From the NCBI RefSeq assembly GCF_029504735.1, contig NZ_JAQFIP010000002.1, positions 1 through 64,000 of the forward strand: DNA of 64,000 bases, written 5' to 3'. The notes beneath the pieces were generated by a model. The model searched no databases, had not been told where the DNA came from, and saw only the letters and a program-made list of their open reading frames with translations. The stretch comes from Ereboglobus sp. PH5-10 (GTDB taxonomy: Bacteria > Verrucomicrobiota > Verrucomicrobiia > Opitutales > Opitutaceae). The position numbers and the translations under genes are program-made. Below are positions 1 to 8,628 of the stretch, one piece after another; position 1 is the stretch's first letter; each line of letters opens with the position of its first letter.

Positions 1-1
1 C

Positions 2-118
2 CGGGCGCAGGGCCGTGCGACGGTCTTTGAGTGGATTGAGGCGTTTTACAATCCCCGGCGTCTGCACTCCTCACTCGGATATCTTTCCCCGGTTGACTTC
101 GAAAAACTTAACAACTGA
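2..118 (+). CDS. IS3-family transposase OrfB, C-terminal fragment
   Basis: Only the last 38 codons are present; the 5' part is outside the window. The fragment carries the end of the IS3 integrase core: YNPRRLHSSLGYLSPVDFE, the conserved Y-N-x2-R-x-H-x2-L-G-Y-x-S-P-x2-F-E block at the C-terminus of OrfB (rve_3 type). This enzyme is a DDE recombinase that moves the insertion sequence. The stop codon is TGA at 116-118. The catalytic residues lie upstream and cannot be checked here, so whether the copy is intact is unknown. Confidence 0.85.
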   Translation, partial: RAQGRATVFEWIEAFYNPRRLHSSLGYLSPVDFEKLNN

Positions 119-141
119 TCTCCCTTTCCCGTCTGCGCCAC

Positions 142-166
142 TGTCCGCAATTCGAGGGTAAGCCCA
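142..166 (+). repeat. Putative right terminal inverted repeat of the IS
   Basis: A 25-bp stretch 24 bp after the transposase stop begins with TGTCCG and ends with AAGCCCA. The position and terminal CA fit the right end of an IS3-family element. The partner repeat is outside the window, so this rests on position and composition only. Confidence 0.4.
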
Positions 167-247
167 CCTGATCGCATCGTTTACCATCGTGGCAGCGTCA
201 TTTATGCGCGCTTAAAGGATGGAGGAGAAGAGGACTACCGGCATCCG

Positions 248-1084
248 TTGGATGTATCCAATGGCCTTGAGTGCGGTTGTGTGTGTGATGAGTGTAATGA
301 ACCGCTTTTGGGGTGTGCGAATGACCCGGTGAAGCGGGAAGCTGGGGCATACAAGAAAATCGCCTATTTTGCCCACCAGTCCAACTCTGAGTGCGCGCCC
401 AAGGGCGAACGTGGATTGTTGGAGGCTTTCAGGTTGGTGATTGATGCTTCGCGAAAAATACTGCTGCCGGCGGCCTGCCAGAGGCTGGATGATGGACAGG
501 TGCTGAATGTCCCTTATCGAAAGGCGGCAGTGGCTGATGTCTATTCGCTCTCAGTCGAGCCCAGACAGCCGGGTGAGCCGTATTCGCTTTGGGTTGAGAC
601 TTCGCTGGGGACAATCCGCTTGTTGGTCGTCGTCAATCGCCCACGGGTCTTGAGCGCAAAAGCGTTGGAGCAAAAAACGTGTTCGATTGTGACTGCAAAC
701 ATGGTTCCTGATGTTGGCGGAATCATTCAAATGAGGGACGTGCTTGCGGCGGTTAATGAGGCGAGGGGATTGTATTGGGAATATTATCCAGAGATGGAGG
801 CGGACAAGGCTGCTCAGGCGGAAAAGATCCGTCTTTCCCGAGCAATCGAGCAGATTCGTAGCCGCGAGATTAGGATAGCACCGAAACGTGAGGTGCGGGT
901 AGCGTATGGAGGGAGAGTAAAGGAAAAGAAGGTGGATATCAGCGACGAAGAGGCGGTGCGGAGGGGGTGGAGGCGTGTGCTCTGTGTAGCGTGTAAGGCA
1001 GAGACCTGTTACGGCCCACCAGCTGGGGTTTGGCGGTATTGCACGGAATGCGGTCGATACACCAATTTCTGGACTATGGATTGA
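248..1084 (+). CDS. CoiA-like zinc-finger protein, 5' end probably cut by the IS
   Basis: The residues after a TTG at 248 include a possible CoiA-like N-terminal zinc module (CDEC, then YFAH, then a Cys), a middle part I do not recognise, and a C-terminal zinc ribbon (CVAC, then CTEC). CoiA-type proteins are nuclease-like and are common on mobile elements; the nuclease role is inferred. The reading frame stays open upstream to 119, directly behind the transposase stop. Residues read from about 167 (for example RIVYHRGSVIYARLKDGGEE) look like real protein. The TTG is therefore probably not the original start, and the gene likely lost its 5' end to the insertion. Codon use and GC content are lower than in the genes to the right. 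Confidence 0.55.
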   Translation: MDVSNGLECGCVCDECNEPLLGCANDPVKREAGAYKKIAYFAHQSNSECAPKGERGLLEAFRLVIDASRKILLPAACQRLDDGQVLNVPYRKAAVADVYSLSVEPRQPGEPYSLWVETSLGTIRLLVVVNRPRVLSAKALEQKTCSIVTANMVPDVGGIIQMRDVLAAVNEARGLYWEYYPEMEADKAAQAEKIRLSRAIEQIRSREIRIAPKREVRVAYGGRVKEKKVDISDEEAVRRGWRRVLCVACKAETCYGPPAGVWRYCTECGRYTNFWTMD

Positions 1085-1154
1085 AGGGTTTATTTAACAG
1101 GAGAATGCGAATGTTGTCGAAATGCCAACAGCTGTGCCCGACGCGCCATTTTAT

Positions 1155-1212
1155 CACGGCTGTGCAAGGTAGTGCTCGTTCCTCGCCTCCACCTTGACAG
1201 CCGTGTTTTTTT
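1155..1212 (+). terminator. Rho-independent terminator after the CoiA-like gene
   Basis: An inverted repeat of about 14 bp (arms near 1155-1169 and 1192-1205, starting CACGGCTGT, with one bulged base) is followed at once by a run of seven to eight T. It lies 70 bp downstream of the CoiA-like stop on the same strand. The loop is about 22 nt, longer than usual. Confidence 0.65.
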
Positions 1213-1757
1213 GCGCCTATCGGGTCACTGCTTAATAGGAATCACATGGAGAACTTAATGCGCCGCTCGTTGGCGGCTGGGTCGCCTGGCCTTGACGTTT
1301 CAAGAACGGCAAAGATTCCACGTCATGCCTTGTCCGCGATAGAGCAGTAAAACGCATAGGATGCATCGAATCGGCAGGGGCCAACCTCAAATTTGCCAGT
1401 GTCGGCTTCCACCCATTAAGGACATCGGCAAAAGTGCAGGTGTTGCGATTATCCGAAAGACGGACACTGGCAGCGTAAAGCACTTATACGCGAGTGCGCA
1501 CCAACGCGCAAAAATGAAATTTTAAGGCGTGCAAAACTGCAAATAAACACCCATCTTGAAATATAGAAATGTATTCATTTTTTGAATACAAGAGGCGTTC
1601 AAGTGATGCCAAAAAAGAGCTTAGGTTGCCACAAGGTTGCCAAAAACGCTTCTTTTTGCTTCCCTTGTTTGCCCTTTTCTGCTACTGTATTCCTTTCGTA
1701 AAATATTAATAATCAACAAGTCCGCCAATCTCAACGACTTAATCAAAAGCATGGAAT
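1213..1757. other. Gene-poor, AT-richer flank of a putative attachment site
   Basis: No convincing gene is seen on either strand; the short open frames lack recognisable motifs. Two small structures stand out. One is an inverted repeat TGTATTC/GAATACA at 1570-1590. The other is a pair of direct AGGTTGCCA repeats at 1623-1631 and 1634-1642. Both lie within 200 bp of the tRNA-like fragment at 1758-1784, where integrase arm sites or an excisionase operator would be expected. Confidence 0.4.
1623..1642 (+). repeat. Pair of 9-bp direct repeats, possible integrase arm sites
   Basis: AGGTTGCCA occurs twice with starts 11 bp apart, about one helical turn. It lies roughly 115 bp from the tRNA 3' fragment. 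The spacing and position resemble arm-type binding sites of tyrosine integrases. No integrase gene is in the window. Confidence 0.35.
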
Positions 1758-1784
1758 AGGGTTCGAATCCCTCCTCCTCCGCCA
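1758..1784 (+). other. tRNA 3'-end fragment (probably Ser), candidate att site
   Basis: The stretch contains a T-arm (GGG TTCGAAT CCC), a 7-nt acceptor 3' strand CTCCTCC, a G discriminator and CCA. That is the 3' end of a tRNA; the G discriminator and the predicted GGAGGAG partner strand fit tRNA-Ser. The D-arm, anticodon arm and 5' acceptor strand are absent upstream. A lone tRNA 3' end is what remains at one boundary of an element that integrated into a tRNA gene. The element would lie to the left, with the intact tRNA at its other end outside the window. The rhamnosidase stop codon is only 6 bp away. Confidence 0.6.
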
Positions 1785-1789
1785 TGCGG

Positions 1790-4700
1790 TTACTGCTCCG
1801 CGGTGAAAATATAATTGCCAGATTCGATGGCGTAGACGGCCTTGTTATCGGAATCGGCACCGCGCAGGGCGCGGACGCCCTTGGCGTTTGCGACTGCAAC
1901 ACCGCCTTCGCGCACGGTTGCCGGATTTTTGGTCGGGATGTGGACCGTGGCGGTAGAGCCGGTGGGTATTGAAATTTCCAATACAAATTTTCCGCCTTCC
2001 TTTTTCCATGCGCACGCGACCGGGCCGCGAGGTGATTCGTAGGTGGCGCGTGCCCAGGTGATGTCTCCGACGACTTGCGGCTTGATGATGATTTTGCGGA
2101 AGCCGGGGCCTTCGGGATCGGGCTGCACGCCCACAAGGTCGCCGTAAAACCATTCCGTGACCTGCCCGAGCATGAAGTGGTTTTGCGAGGTTTGGCGGCG
2201 GGCGTTCCATGCCTCGGTCAGGCTGGTCGCGCCTTGGGCGAGTTGGTGGGCGTAGCCGGGTTTTTCGTCGCCTCGCGTGAGCATTTTGTGGATGAGGTCG
2301 GAGCGGCCGTTGTCGGCGAGGGCGCGGAGAAGGTAGCGATAACCGACATCGCCCGAGGTGACGCCGTAGTCGTCGGCTTGAAGGCGCGCGACGAGTGTGT
2401 CGAACACGACTTTGCGGCGTTCGGGCGGGACAAGGCCGAGCGCGAGGGGCATGGCCTGCGCGGTTTGCGAGCCGGTGGCGTAAGTGGCGATGTTTGGGTC
2501 GTCGGTGAAGGGTTTTTGCGCGGGGTCGCCGTCGTTGTTGAGGAAGGCGCGGTTGAATGCGTCGGCGATTTTTGCGGCTTCCTTGTTCAGGCGGGAGGCG
2601 TCGTCGGCGCGGCCGATGACGGTGGCGATGCGCGCGAGCGTGTGTGTGATTTCGTAATAGATGGCGGTGGCGGTGAGGGGCACGGGGGTGAGTTGAGAGA
2701 CGCCGGGGCGGCGCGGGCCGGAGTCAAACCAGTCGCCGAGGCCGTGCGAGAGGATGTGTTTTTTTGCGCGGGTGTTGAGATAATCGACGTAGTCATCCAT
2801 CGCGTCGAAGTAGTCGCGCAGGGGTTTGTCGTCGTCGGTCCAGATGTAGTGCTGCCAGGCGGCGAGGACAAACGCGGCGCCCCACTCGGGGGAGTCTCGG
2901 AAGCCGCCGGCGAAGATGGTGTATTCGGGCGCGATGTCGGGGACGAGGCCGGAGGGGAGTTGCGAGTCGGCCATGTCGCGGAAGCATTTTGCGAAGAGGC
3001 GCGCGGCGTCCCATTCGTAGCGGAGCGCGGGGCCGTTGAGGTGGTATTGTTCGAGCCAGCCGAGTTTTTCGCGGTGCGGGCAGTCGGTGAGAACGTGCGC
3101 GAGGTTGCTGCGCTGCGCCCAGCGCACGAGCGTGCGGATGCGGTTGAAGAGTTCGTCCGAGCAGGCGAAATCCCCTGCGGGCGGCGTGTCGGAATGGGTG
3201 ACGAGTGATTTGATTTTTTCGACGACGGGGCGGTTTTGGCTGCCGTCGGGCGGGATGCGCTCGACCTGAATGTAGCGCGTGCCGTGGTAATAGGTGTCGG
3301 GAGTCCACGATTCGCCGAAGGGATCGCCGCGCAGCGTGTATTGCCAGTAGGCTGCGCCGCCGCCGACCGACCTGCGGTCGAGGGCGCCGGTGCCGGGATC
3401 AACGAGCTCGGCGGGCGTGAGTCGCACGATGGAGCCGGCGGGGCCGCGCACGGTGAGCGAGGGCATCATCGAGGCGTTTTGCCCGAAGTCGATGATGCTG
3501 ACGCCGTCGCGTATTTGTTTTTCGGATACAGGTGAGAATTCCTCGAAATGGTTGAAGTGCGGGGATGCGAGCGAGAGTCCGCGGAATTTGCCGGCGGGGC
3601 CGGGGGTGGTTGCGGCGGGCGTCCATGCGCTGTCGTCGAACCCGGAGTCGGTCCAGCCACGCGGTTCGAGGCGGGCGTCGTAGTCCTCGCCGCCGTAGAG
3701 GTTGGAGTAGGTGGCGGGGCCGGTCGAGACGCGCCAGGCGCCGTCGGTGCTGATTGTTTCGACGAGGCCGTCGTCGTATTCGAGGCGGATTTGTCCGTGG
3801 GCGACGAGGGGCCGGAAGGGGGTTGTGAATTTGTGATAGCGGTTTAGTGGGTCGGGCCGGATGTTGTAAAAACCGCCGTGGAGGATGAGCGCGAGGACGT
3901 TGGATCCCTCGTGGAGCCGCGAGGTGATGTCGTAGGTGTCGTAGAGGACGGTTTTGTTGTAGTTGGTCCAGCCCGGTGCGAGGAGGCCGGTGGTGATGCG
4001 CGTGCAGCCGACGGAAAACTCGTAATGGCCAAGGCCGGTGATGTGGGCGAGCGCGCGGACAAGGCCGGGGCGCACGTTGAATTTGCGGCGCAGGAGAAGG
4101 GTGGTGTTGGCGCGCGGGTTGTGCTCGGAGGTGTCGAGCCCGTCCGTGATCGCGCCGGGCCGCCAGTTCACGCTGTCGTCGCTGGTGTCGCTCGCGGTGA
4201 CCGGGGCGTTGAGTGCGATGTTCTTTTTTTCGGGGCCGGAAAGGACTTCGATCTGGCTGAGGGCGAGAACGGGTTTGCCGTCGGCGGGCGCGCGGAGCTT
4301 GGTGGCGGTGACGCGGAGGTAGCGCGCGATGGCTGTGTGCGTTGCCGGGGGTGTGCGCTTGATGACGGCGCTTCGCGGATTGAGATCGTTTGCGGTGTCG
4401 TCGGAGATGGTGTGGATGCGGTGGGCTTTTTTGAAGGCGGGATCGTCCGACGCCTCGATTTTAAAACGAACGGGGAAGCCGTGCCGGTCCGGAAAACCGT
4501 GCCTGACGGCGCGAAGGATGACGGTGTCGATGGGCTGCGGCGAGCCGAGGTCGAGTTGCACCCACTTGGGCGTGTTTGCGTGTTTTGCCTCGCGAGAACA
4601 GAAGCCGAACGCCTTGCGCTCCCATTTGAGGAGCGCGGGGTCGGTGATCCATTGCGCGCCGGGTTGCCAGCCGGGGCCGAGAGGAGTGTCGAGCACGCCC

Positions 4701-5143
4701 GTGGTGAAGGTGGCGACGGGACTCCACTTCGAGGCGCGCGAGCCGGGGGCGTTGCTCCAAACTCGAACTTTCCAGAAAACTTGCTGCGAGGTGGCGAGCG
4801 GGCGTCCGTTGTAGGGGATGTTGAGGGTTTCGGACGATGTGACGCGTCCGCTATTCCAGAGGTCGCCGTAGTCGCGCGCGAGACGCTCGGCGCTCGTGGC
4901 CGCGAGGATTTCGTAGGCGAGCTGGTTTTCGCCGCGTTCGGGCGAGGATATCCGCCAGCTGAAACGCGGTTTTTCGGAGTCGATGCCGAGCGGACTTTCG
5001 AGATTTTCGCAGCGCAGCGAATCGACCTCAAGCGCGGCGCGAGCGGCGGATGCGAAAGCGAACAAAGTGACAAGCATCGCAACCGCCGCGAGGGCGTGGC
5101 GCGACCCGCATGTTTTGCAAATCATCGTTCCGATACGAAACAT
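1790..5143 (-). CDS. Secreted GH78-type alpha-L-rhamnosidase
   Basis: This 1117-residue enzyme should hydrolyse terminal alpha-L-rhamnose from plant or microbial glycans outside the cytoplasm. Residues 1-36 form a signal peptide (hydrophobic stretch, then ASAARA). An Ig/fibronectin-like N-terminal domain follows. A discoidin/F5-8C-like module with WVQLDLGS and YLRVTA lies near 160-290. The bacterial rhamnosidase N-domain comes next, then an alpha/alpha-barrel with the hallmark DCPHREKLGW near 686-695, whose Glu/Asp residues are catalytic in the family. A beta-sandwich C-terminal domain ends the protein. The frame is open further upstream to 5860, but that part is antisense to the next gene. 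The start was set at the ATG before the signal peptide; an ATG at 5125 is an alternative. It is divergent from the U32 gene and no transporter adjoins it. Confidence 0.9.
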   Translation of the reverse strand: MFRIGTMICKTCGSRHALAAVAMLVTLFAFASAARAALEVDSLRCENLESPLGIDSEKPRFSWRISSPERGENQLAYEILAATSAERLARDYGDLWNSGRVTSSETLNIPYNGRPLATSQQVFWKVRVWSNAPGSRASKWSPVATFTTGVLDTPLGPGWQPGAQWITDPALLKWERKAFGFCSREAKHANTPKWVQLDLGSPQPIDTVILRAVRHGFPDRHGFPVRFKIEASDDPAFKKAHRIHTISDDTANDLNPRSAVIKRTPPATHTAIARYLRVTATKLRAPADGKPVLALSQIEVLSGPEKKNIALNAPVTASDTSDDSVNWRPGAITDGLDTSEHNPRANTTLLLRRKFNVRPGLVRALAHITGLGHYEFSVGCTRITTGLLAPGWTNYNKTVLYDTYDITSRLHEGSNVLALILHGGFYNIRPDPLNRYHKFTTPFRPLVAHGQIRLEYDDGLVETISTDGAWRVSTGPATYSNLYGGEDYDARLEPRGWTDSGFDDSAWTPAATTPGPAGKFRGLSLASPHFNHFEEFSPVSEKQIRDGVSIIDFGQNASMMPSLTVRGPAGSIVRLTPAELVDPGTGALDRRSVGGGAAYWQYTLRGDPFGESWTPDTYYHGTRYIQVERIPPDGSQNRPVVEKIKSLVTHSDTPPAGDFACSDELFNRIRTLVRWAQRSNLAHVLTDCPHREKLGWLEQYHLNGPALRYEWDAARLFAKCFRDMADSQLPSGLVPDIAPEYTIFAGGFRDSPEWGAAFVLAAWQHYIWTDDDKPLRDYFDAMDDYVDYLNTRAKKHILSHGLGDWFDSGPRRPGVSQLTPVPLTATAIYYEITHTLARIATVIGRADDASRLNKEAAKIADAFNRAFLNNDGDPAQKPFTDDPNIATYATGSQTAQAMPLALGLVPPERRKVVFDTLVARLQADDYGVTSGDVGYRYLLRALADNGRSDLIHKMLTRGDEKPGYAHQLAQGATSLTEAWNARRQTSQNHFMLGQVTEWFYGDLVGVQPDPEGPGFRKIIIKPQVVGDITWARATYESPRGPVACAWKKEGGKFVLEISIPTGSTATVHIPTKNPATVREGGVAVANAKGVRALRGADSDNKAVYAIESGNYIFTAEQ

Positions 5144-5296
5144 GAAAAGATGTTTTATGCGCATGGGCCGCGAGGTGAAGCGGAAACGCAGAAAAGCGCG
5201 CAAAATTTGGGGGATTTTTTTTGAACGCGTTTGGCGAAAAATGACGGCGGAATTGCGCGCGCTTGATTTGGGCGGGTTCGCTTGTAGTTGTTTTGC

Positions 5297-7891
5297 ATGG
5301 TGCAAAATAACGACACGCCTCGCCGTCCCGAAATCCTCGCGCCCGCGGGGGATTGGGAATGCGTGCGCGCGGCGGTCGAGAACGGCGCCGACGCGGTCTA
5401 TTTCGGACTGGAGCGCTTCAACGCCCGCATGCGCGCGAAAAATTTCACGCAGGCCGACCTGCCCGCGCTCATGGCGTTTCTGCACACGCGCGGCGTGCGC
5501 GGTTACGTGACGTTCAACACGCTTGTGTTTCCCGGCGAGATCGGCGAGGCGCGCGACTACGCGCGCACGATCATCGCCGCCGGCGCCGACGCAGCCATCG
5601 TGCAGGATGTGGGCGCGTGCAAACTCATCCGCGAAATCTCGCCCGATTTCCCCATCCACGCGTCCACGCAAATGACGGTCACGAGCGCGGCGGGCGTTGC
5701 GTTTGCGCGCGAACTCGGCGCGTCGCTCGTGGTGCTTGCCCGCGAAAACACGCTCGCCGACATCGAGGCGATCCAAGCCGCGCAGCGCGCCTCCGGCCAC
5801 GCGCCGCTTTCGCTTGAGGTGTTTGCGCACGGCGCGCTTTGCGTGGCCTACTCCGGCCAATGCCTGACCAGCGAGGCGCTCGGCGGGCGTTCCGCCAACC
5901 GCGGAGAGTGCGCGCAGGCGTGCCGGCTGCCCTACGAGTTGATTTGCGACGACCGCAAGGTCGATCTCGGCGACCGGCGCTACCTGCTCAGCCCGCGTGA
6001 TCTCGCGGGCATCGACGTGCTGCCGGAACTCGCGCGCCTCGGCGTCGCCTCGCTCAAAATCGAGGGCCGCCTGAAATCGCCCGAATACGTGGCGAGCATC
6101 ACGCGCGTTTATCGGGCGGCGCTCGATAAACTAATGGAGAACGAAAAATGCATAATGGAGAATGTCGGGGGCGATTGGCAGTCCGGGACTGCCCCGCATT
6201 CGAAATATGAACTGGAGATGACTTTTTCGCGCGGGCTGGGCACGGGATGGTTTCGCGGCATCGACAATCAAAATCTCGTCCACGCGCGCTTCGGCACCAA
6301 GCGAGGCGTGTTTTTGGGCGAGGTCGCGCGCGTGCAAAACGAAAGCGCCACGCTCCGCCTCGCCGCGCCGCTCAAGCCGGGCGACGGCGTTGTGTTCGAC
6401 GCGGGCACGCCCGAAATCCGCGAGGAAGGCGGACGCGTTTACCAAGTCGATGCGCGCCCCGGCGGCGAAACGACCCTGCGCTTCGGCCATGGCGACATCA
6501 ATTTCGGGCGCGTGCGCCCCGGCCAGCTTTTGTGGAAAACCAACGACCCCGCGCTCGACCGTGAATTGCGCGCCACCTACGACGGCGACAAGATTCGTCA
6601 CACGCGCCCCGTTGACGCCGAGGTGCACGGCCACGCCGACGCGCCGCTCACGCTGATTCTCAACGACCGCGCCGGGCATGTCGTGCGCGAGGATTCCGCG
6701 GTCGCGCTTTCGCCTGCGCAAACCCAGCCGCTCACGGAGTCGCGCCTGCGCGACCAAATCGGACGCCTCGGCGGCACGCCCTACAGTCTTGGCAAACTCG
6801 CCTCGCGCATCGAGGGCGACGTCATGCTGCCGATGAGCGAGCTCAATCGCCTGCGCCGCGCCGCCGTTGAAAAACTCACCGCCCTGCGCGCCGCGCCGAA
6901 ACGCTGGACGATTCACAACGGATCGAGTGGCACGGGCGACTCAACCGTGATTCGGCGCATTCAACACGGGCGAGTCGCCCGTGCCACTCAACCCGCCGCA
7001 GCCGAAATCATTCCCGTCTTGCGCAATCTTTCCCAGCTTGAGGCGGCGCTCACGGTGCCGGACATCGCGACGGTTTATTGCGAGTTCGAAAATCCGAAAC
7101 ACTACCGCGAGGCGGTGGCGCGCGTCCGCGATTTGGGAAAACCGGATTTGGAAATATGGGTTGCGCCGCCGCGCATCACCAAACCCGGCGAGGAATGGAT
7201 ACTCGCGCAAACGCGCTCGGCAAACGCCGACGGCTACATCGCGCGCAATGCCGACCACCTGCGCTACTTCGCGGACGACCGCAAGCGGGGCGATTTTTCG
7301 CTCAACGTCGCCAACCAAATCGCCGCCGAATATTTTCTCGCACATCATGGACTTGAGCGCGTTACCGCATCCTACGACCTGAACATCGCGCAACTCGAGG
7401 CGCTGTTGCAGGCGTCGAACAACGCTGCGCGTGCGCTCACGCCGGCATCCTACGACATCACGATTCACCAGCGCATGCCTATGTTTCACATGGAGCATTG
7501 TGTGTTTTGCACGTTTCTCTCCGGCGGCAAGGATTACCGCGACTGCGGACGTCCCTGCGAAAAACACCGTGCGCGCCTGCGCGACAGGACGGGCGCGGAG
7601 TTTCCGCTCAAGGCCGACGCCGGCTGCCGCAACACCGTTTTCAACAACCGCGCGCAAACCGGCGCCGAGTATGTCGCGCGGTTGCTCGCGCTTGGCGCGC
7701 GCCATTTTCGCGTGGAGTTTGTCGATGAGACGCCCGGCGAAGTCGTGCAAACGCTCGCGCGCTACCGTCAACTCCTGCGCGGTGAAATCGACGGCGCGGC
7801 ACTCTGGCGCGAATTAAAACTGCTCAACCAGCTCGGCGTGACGCGCGGCCAGATGGAAGCCGCCCCGAGAATCCTCCGCCGCAAAAATTGA
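5297..7891 (+). CDS. U32-family protein, RlhA/YegQ type, with DUF3656
   Basis: The 864-residue protein opens with PEILAPAGD and carries the U32 signature near residues 172-190 (EVFAHGALCVAYSGQC), followed by more conserved cysteines. A DUF3656-like middle region follows. A second cysteine-rich block lies near 734-755 (CVFC...DCGRPC). E. coli RlhA, of this family, hydroxylates C2501 of 23S rRNA; other members act in tRNA hydroxylation or ubiquinone synthesis. The length and DUF3656 favour RlhA, but the substrate is inferred. The ATG at 5297 is preferred over an upstream TTG at 5288. Two stretches look inserted in frame: about residues 277-300, and about 543-565, which is encoded by a perfect palindrome. 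Confidence 0.88.
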   Translation: MVQNNDTPRRPEILAPAGDWECVRAAVENGADAVYFGLERFNARMRAKNFTQADLPALMAFLHTRGVRGYVTFNTLVFPGEIGEARDYARTIIAAGADAAIVQDVGACKLIREISPDFPIHASTQMTVTSAAGVAFARELGASLVVLARENTLADIEAIQAAQRASGHAPLSLEVFAHGALCVAYSGQCLTSEALGGRSANRGECAQACRLPYELICDDRKVDLGDRRYLLSPRDLAGIDVLPELARLGVASLKIEGRLKSPEYVASITRVYRAALDKLMENEKCIMENVGGDWQSGTAPHSKYELEMTFSRGLGTGWFRGIDNQNLVHARFGTKRGVFLGEVARVQNESATLRLAAPLKPGDGVVFDAGTPEIREEGGRVYQVDARPGGETTLRFGHGDINFGRVRPGQLLWKTNDPALDRELRATYDGDKIRHTRPVDAEVHGHADAPLTLILNDRAGHVVREDSAVALSPAQTQPLTESRLRDQIGRLGGTPYSLGKLASRIEGDVMLPMSELNRLRRAAVEKLTALRAAPKRWTIHNGSSGTGDSTVIRRIQHGRVARATQPAAAEIIPVLRNLSQLEAALTVPDIATVYCEFENPKHYREAVARVRDLGKPDLEIWVAPPRITKPGEEWILAQTRSANADGYIARNADHLRYFADDRKRGDFSLNVANQIAAEYFLAHHGLERVTASYDLNIAQLEALLQASNNAARALTPASYDITIHQRMPMFHMEHCVFCTFLSGGKDYRDCGRPCEKHRARLRDRTGAEFPLKADAGCRNTVFNNRAQTGAEYVARLLALGARHFRVEFVDETPGEVVQTLARYRQLLRGEIDGAALWRELKLLNQLGVTRGQMEAAPRILRRKN
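6925..6989. repeat. Palindromic element inserted inside the U32 gene
   Basis: Two perfect 18-bp inverted arms (6925-6942 and 6972-6989, beginning GAGTGGCACGGGCG) flank a 29-bp loop. The reading frame is kept, so the element adds a segment reading SGTGDST...GRVARATQP. A diverged relative lies in the alpha-2-macroglobulin gene near 32201-32252. Confidence 0.85.
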
Positions 7892-7911
7892 CGGGAACGC
7901 GCTTGCGCCCC

Positions 7912-7998
7912 GGGAGCGCGGGCATCCTGCCCGCCGGTTTGGATGCTTGGGCGGCGCGGTGTGCCGCGCCGTCTTGCGGGCAAGATGCCCGCGCTCCC
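7912..7998. repeat. Intergenic palindromic element
   Basis: Inverted 23-bp arms at 7912-7934 and 7976-7998 (GGGAGCGCGGGCAT...) differ at one position. The loop contains a second small palindrome around GCGGCGCGG. It follows the U32 stop codon and has no T run, so it is a repeat element more than a classical terminator. Confidence 0.85.
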
Positions 7999-8103
7999 AG
8001 GCGCAATCCTGGTTTGAGCAAAGTTTTGAGATATGCCCCTTTTCCCGCAGTGGTTATTTCTTGTCTTCAAAAACGGCCGCGGTTGCGTGATACGTTTTCT
8101 GAT

Positions 8104-8190
8104 ATGTCCGCAAACAACACACAGGCTGCGAAACTTGTTTTGGATGTCCGCGCCGAACTCGGCGAGGGGGCGTTTGAATTTGCGGGGTAG
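8104..8190 (+). pseudogene. Remnant of an SMP-30/gluconolactonase gene
   Basis: The 28-codon frame reads MSANNTQ, then AKLVLDVRAELGEGAFEFAG, and stops at TAG. The LVLDVRAELGEG stretch matches the N-terminus of SMP-30/regucalcin-type lactonases, in which LGEGPxWD contains a metal ligand. The homology ends where P-V-W is expected, and the following sequence is a repeat of the type AACCGCGAATGAACGC. The rest of the gene is missing, so this is a 5' stump left by deletion or repeat-mediated recombination. Confidence 0.6.
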
Positions 8191-8265
8191 AAGCTTTTAA
8201 CCGCGAATGAACGCTAATGGACGCGAATAAAGGCAAGGGCAAGGTTTGTGAATTAGTTATGATTA

Positions 8266-8616
8266 CTAGGTGTAGTTCTTTGTATAAATAATCCATCCCT
8301 CTTCATAATTTATGGTTATTATCAAATGATTATTTTCGCTTTTTTTCTCATATCGTGTGTCGTTGATTCGATGGCCAGACATCTTCATTTTTTCAACAAA
8401 TAGAAGAAACTCTTCATGAGTTCCGCGTGATTGGAGTGTGTAGGTATAATCGTTATCGCCACAAAATGTTCGGGTCATTTCTTCTCGGACAAATGTATAG
8501 GGCATCGCTTCTTTTGGGGTCACTGGCTGGAAATAACTCCACACCAACGATAGGGAAGGCAGGAAGAGGACGCCCAAGAAAACCCATACCCAACGGTGGC
8601 GCAGAATTTTTTTCAT
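8266..8616 (-). CDS. Small membrane-anchored protein of unknown function
   Basis: The 116-residue product has a basic N-terminus and one hydrophobic segment at about residues 8-28 (WVWVFLGVLFLPSLSLVW), so it is probably a signal-anchored or secreted protein with a soluble domain of about 85 residues. I recognise no family. The gene is clearly AT-richer than its neighbours, which suggests recent acquisition. It starts 12 bp after the VOC gene on the same strand and could be the last gene of that run. Confidence 0.6.
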   Translation of the reverse strand: MKKILRHRWVWVFLGVLFLPSLSLVWSYFQPVTPKEAMPYTFVREEMTRTFCGDNDYTYTLQSRGTHEEFLLFVEKMKMSGHRINDTRYEKKSENNHLIITINYEEGWIIYTKNYT

Positions 8617-8628
8617 AACTGGATGTAT

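Larger units (their letters stand above)
1..166 (+). mobile_element. Right end of an IS3-family insertion sequence
   Basis: The window opens inside an insertion sequence. It contains the last codons of an IS3-type transposase, followed by about 48 bp of non-coding end sequence and a likely terminal inverted repeat finishing in CA near position 166. The left end lies outside the window, so the boundary cannot be confirmed by matching the other inverted repeat. The sequence after position 166 reads as protein-coding in one open frame, which suggests the element landed inside a gene. Confidence 0.6.

Noticed and set aside
1758-1784. A complete tRNA gene
   Set aside because: Only the T-arm and 3' acceptor with CCA are present; no D-arm, anticodon arm or 5' acceptor strand is found upstream.
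1621-2136. 171-codon minus-strand frame across the tRNA fragment
   Set aside because: It overlaps the rhamnosidase end and the tRNA fragment and has no family resemblance.
3878-5224. 448-codon plus-strand frame opposite the rhamnosidase
   Set aside because: Shadow of a well-supported enzyme gene; glycine/valine/glutamate-rich without domains.
5144-5860. N-terminal extension of the rhamnosidase frame up to 5860
   Set aside because: It is antisense to the U32 gene and lies upstream of a normal signal peptide at 5143; it has no recognisable domain.
7912-7998. Hairpin after the U32 gene as a rho-independent terminator
   Set aside because: The loop is long, there is no T run, and the arms resemble the other palindromic repeats.
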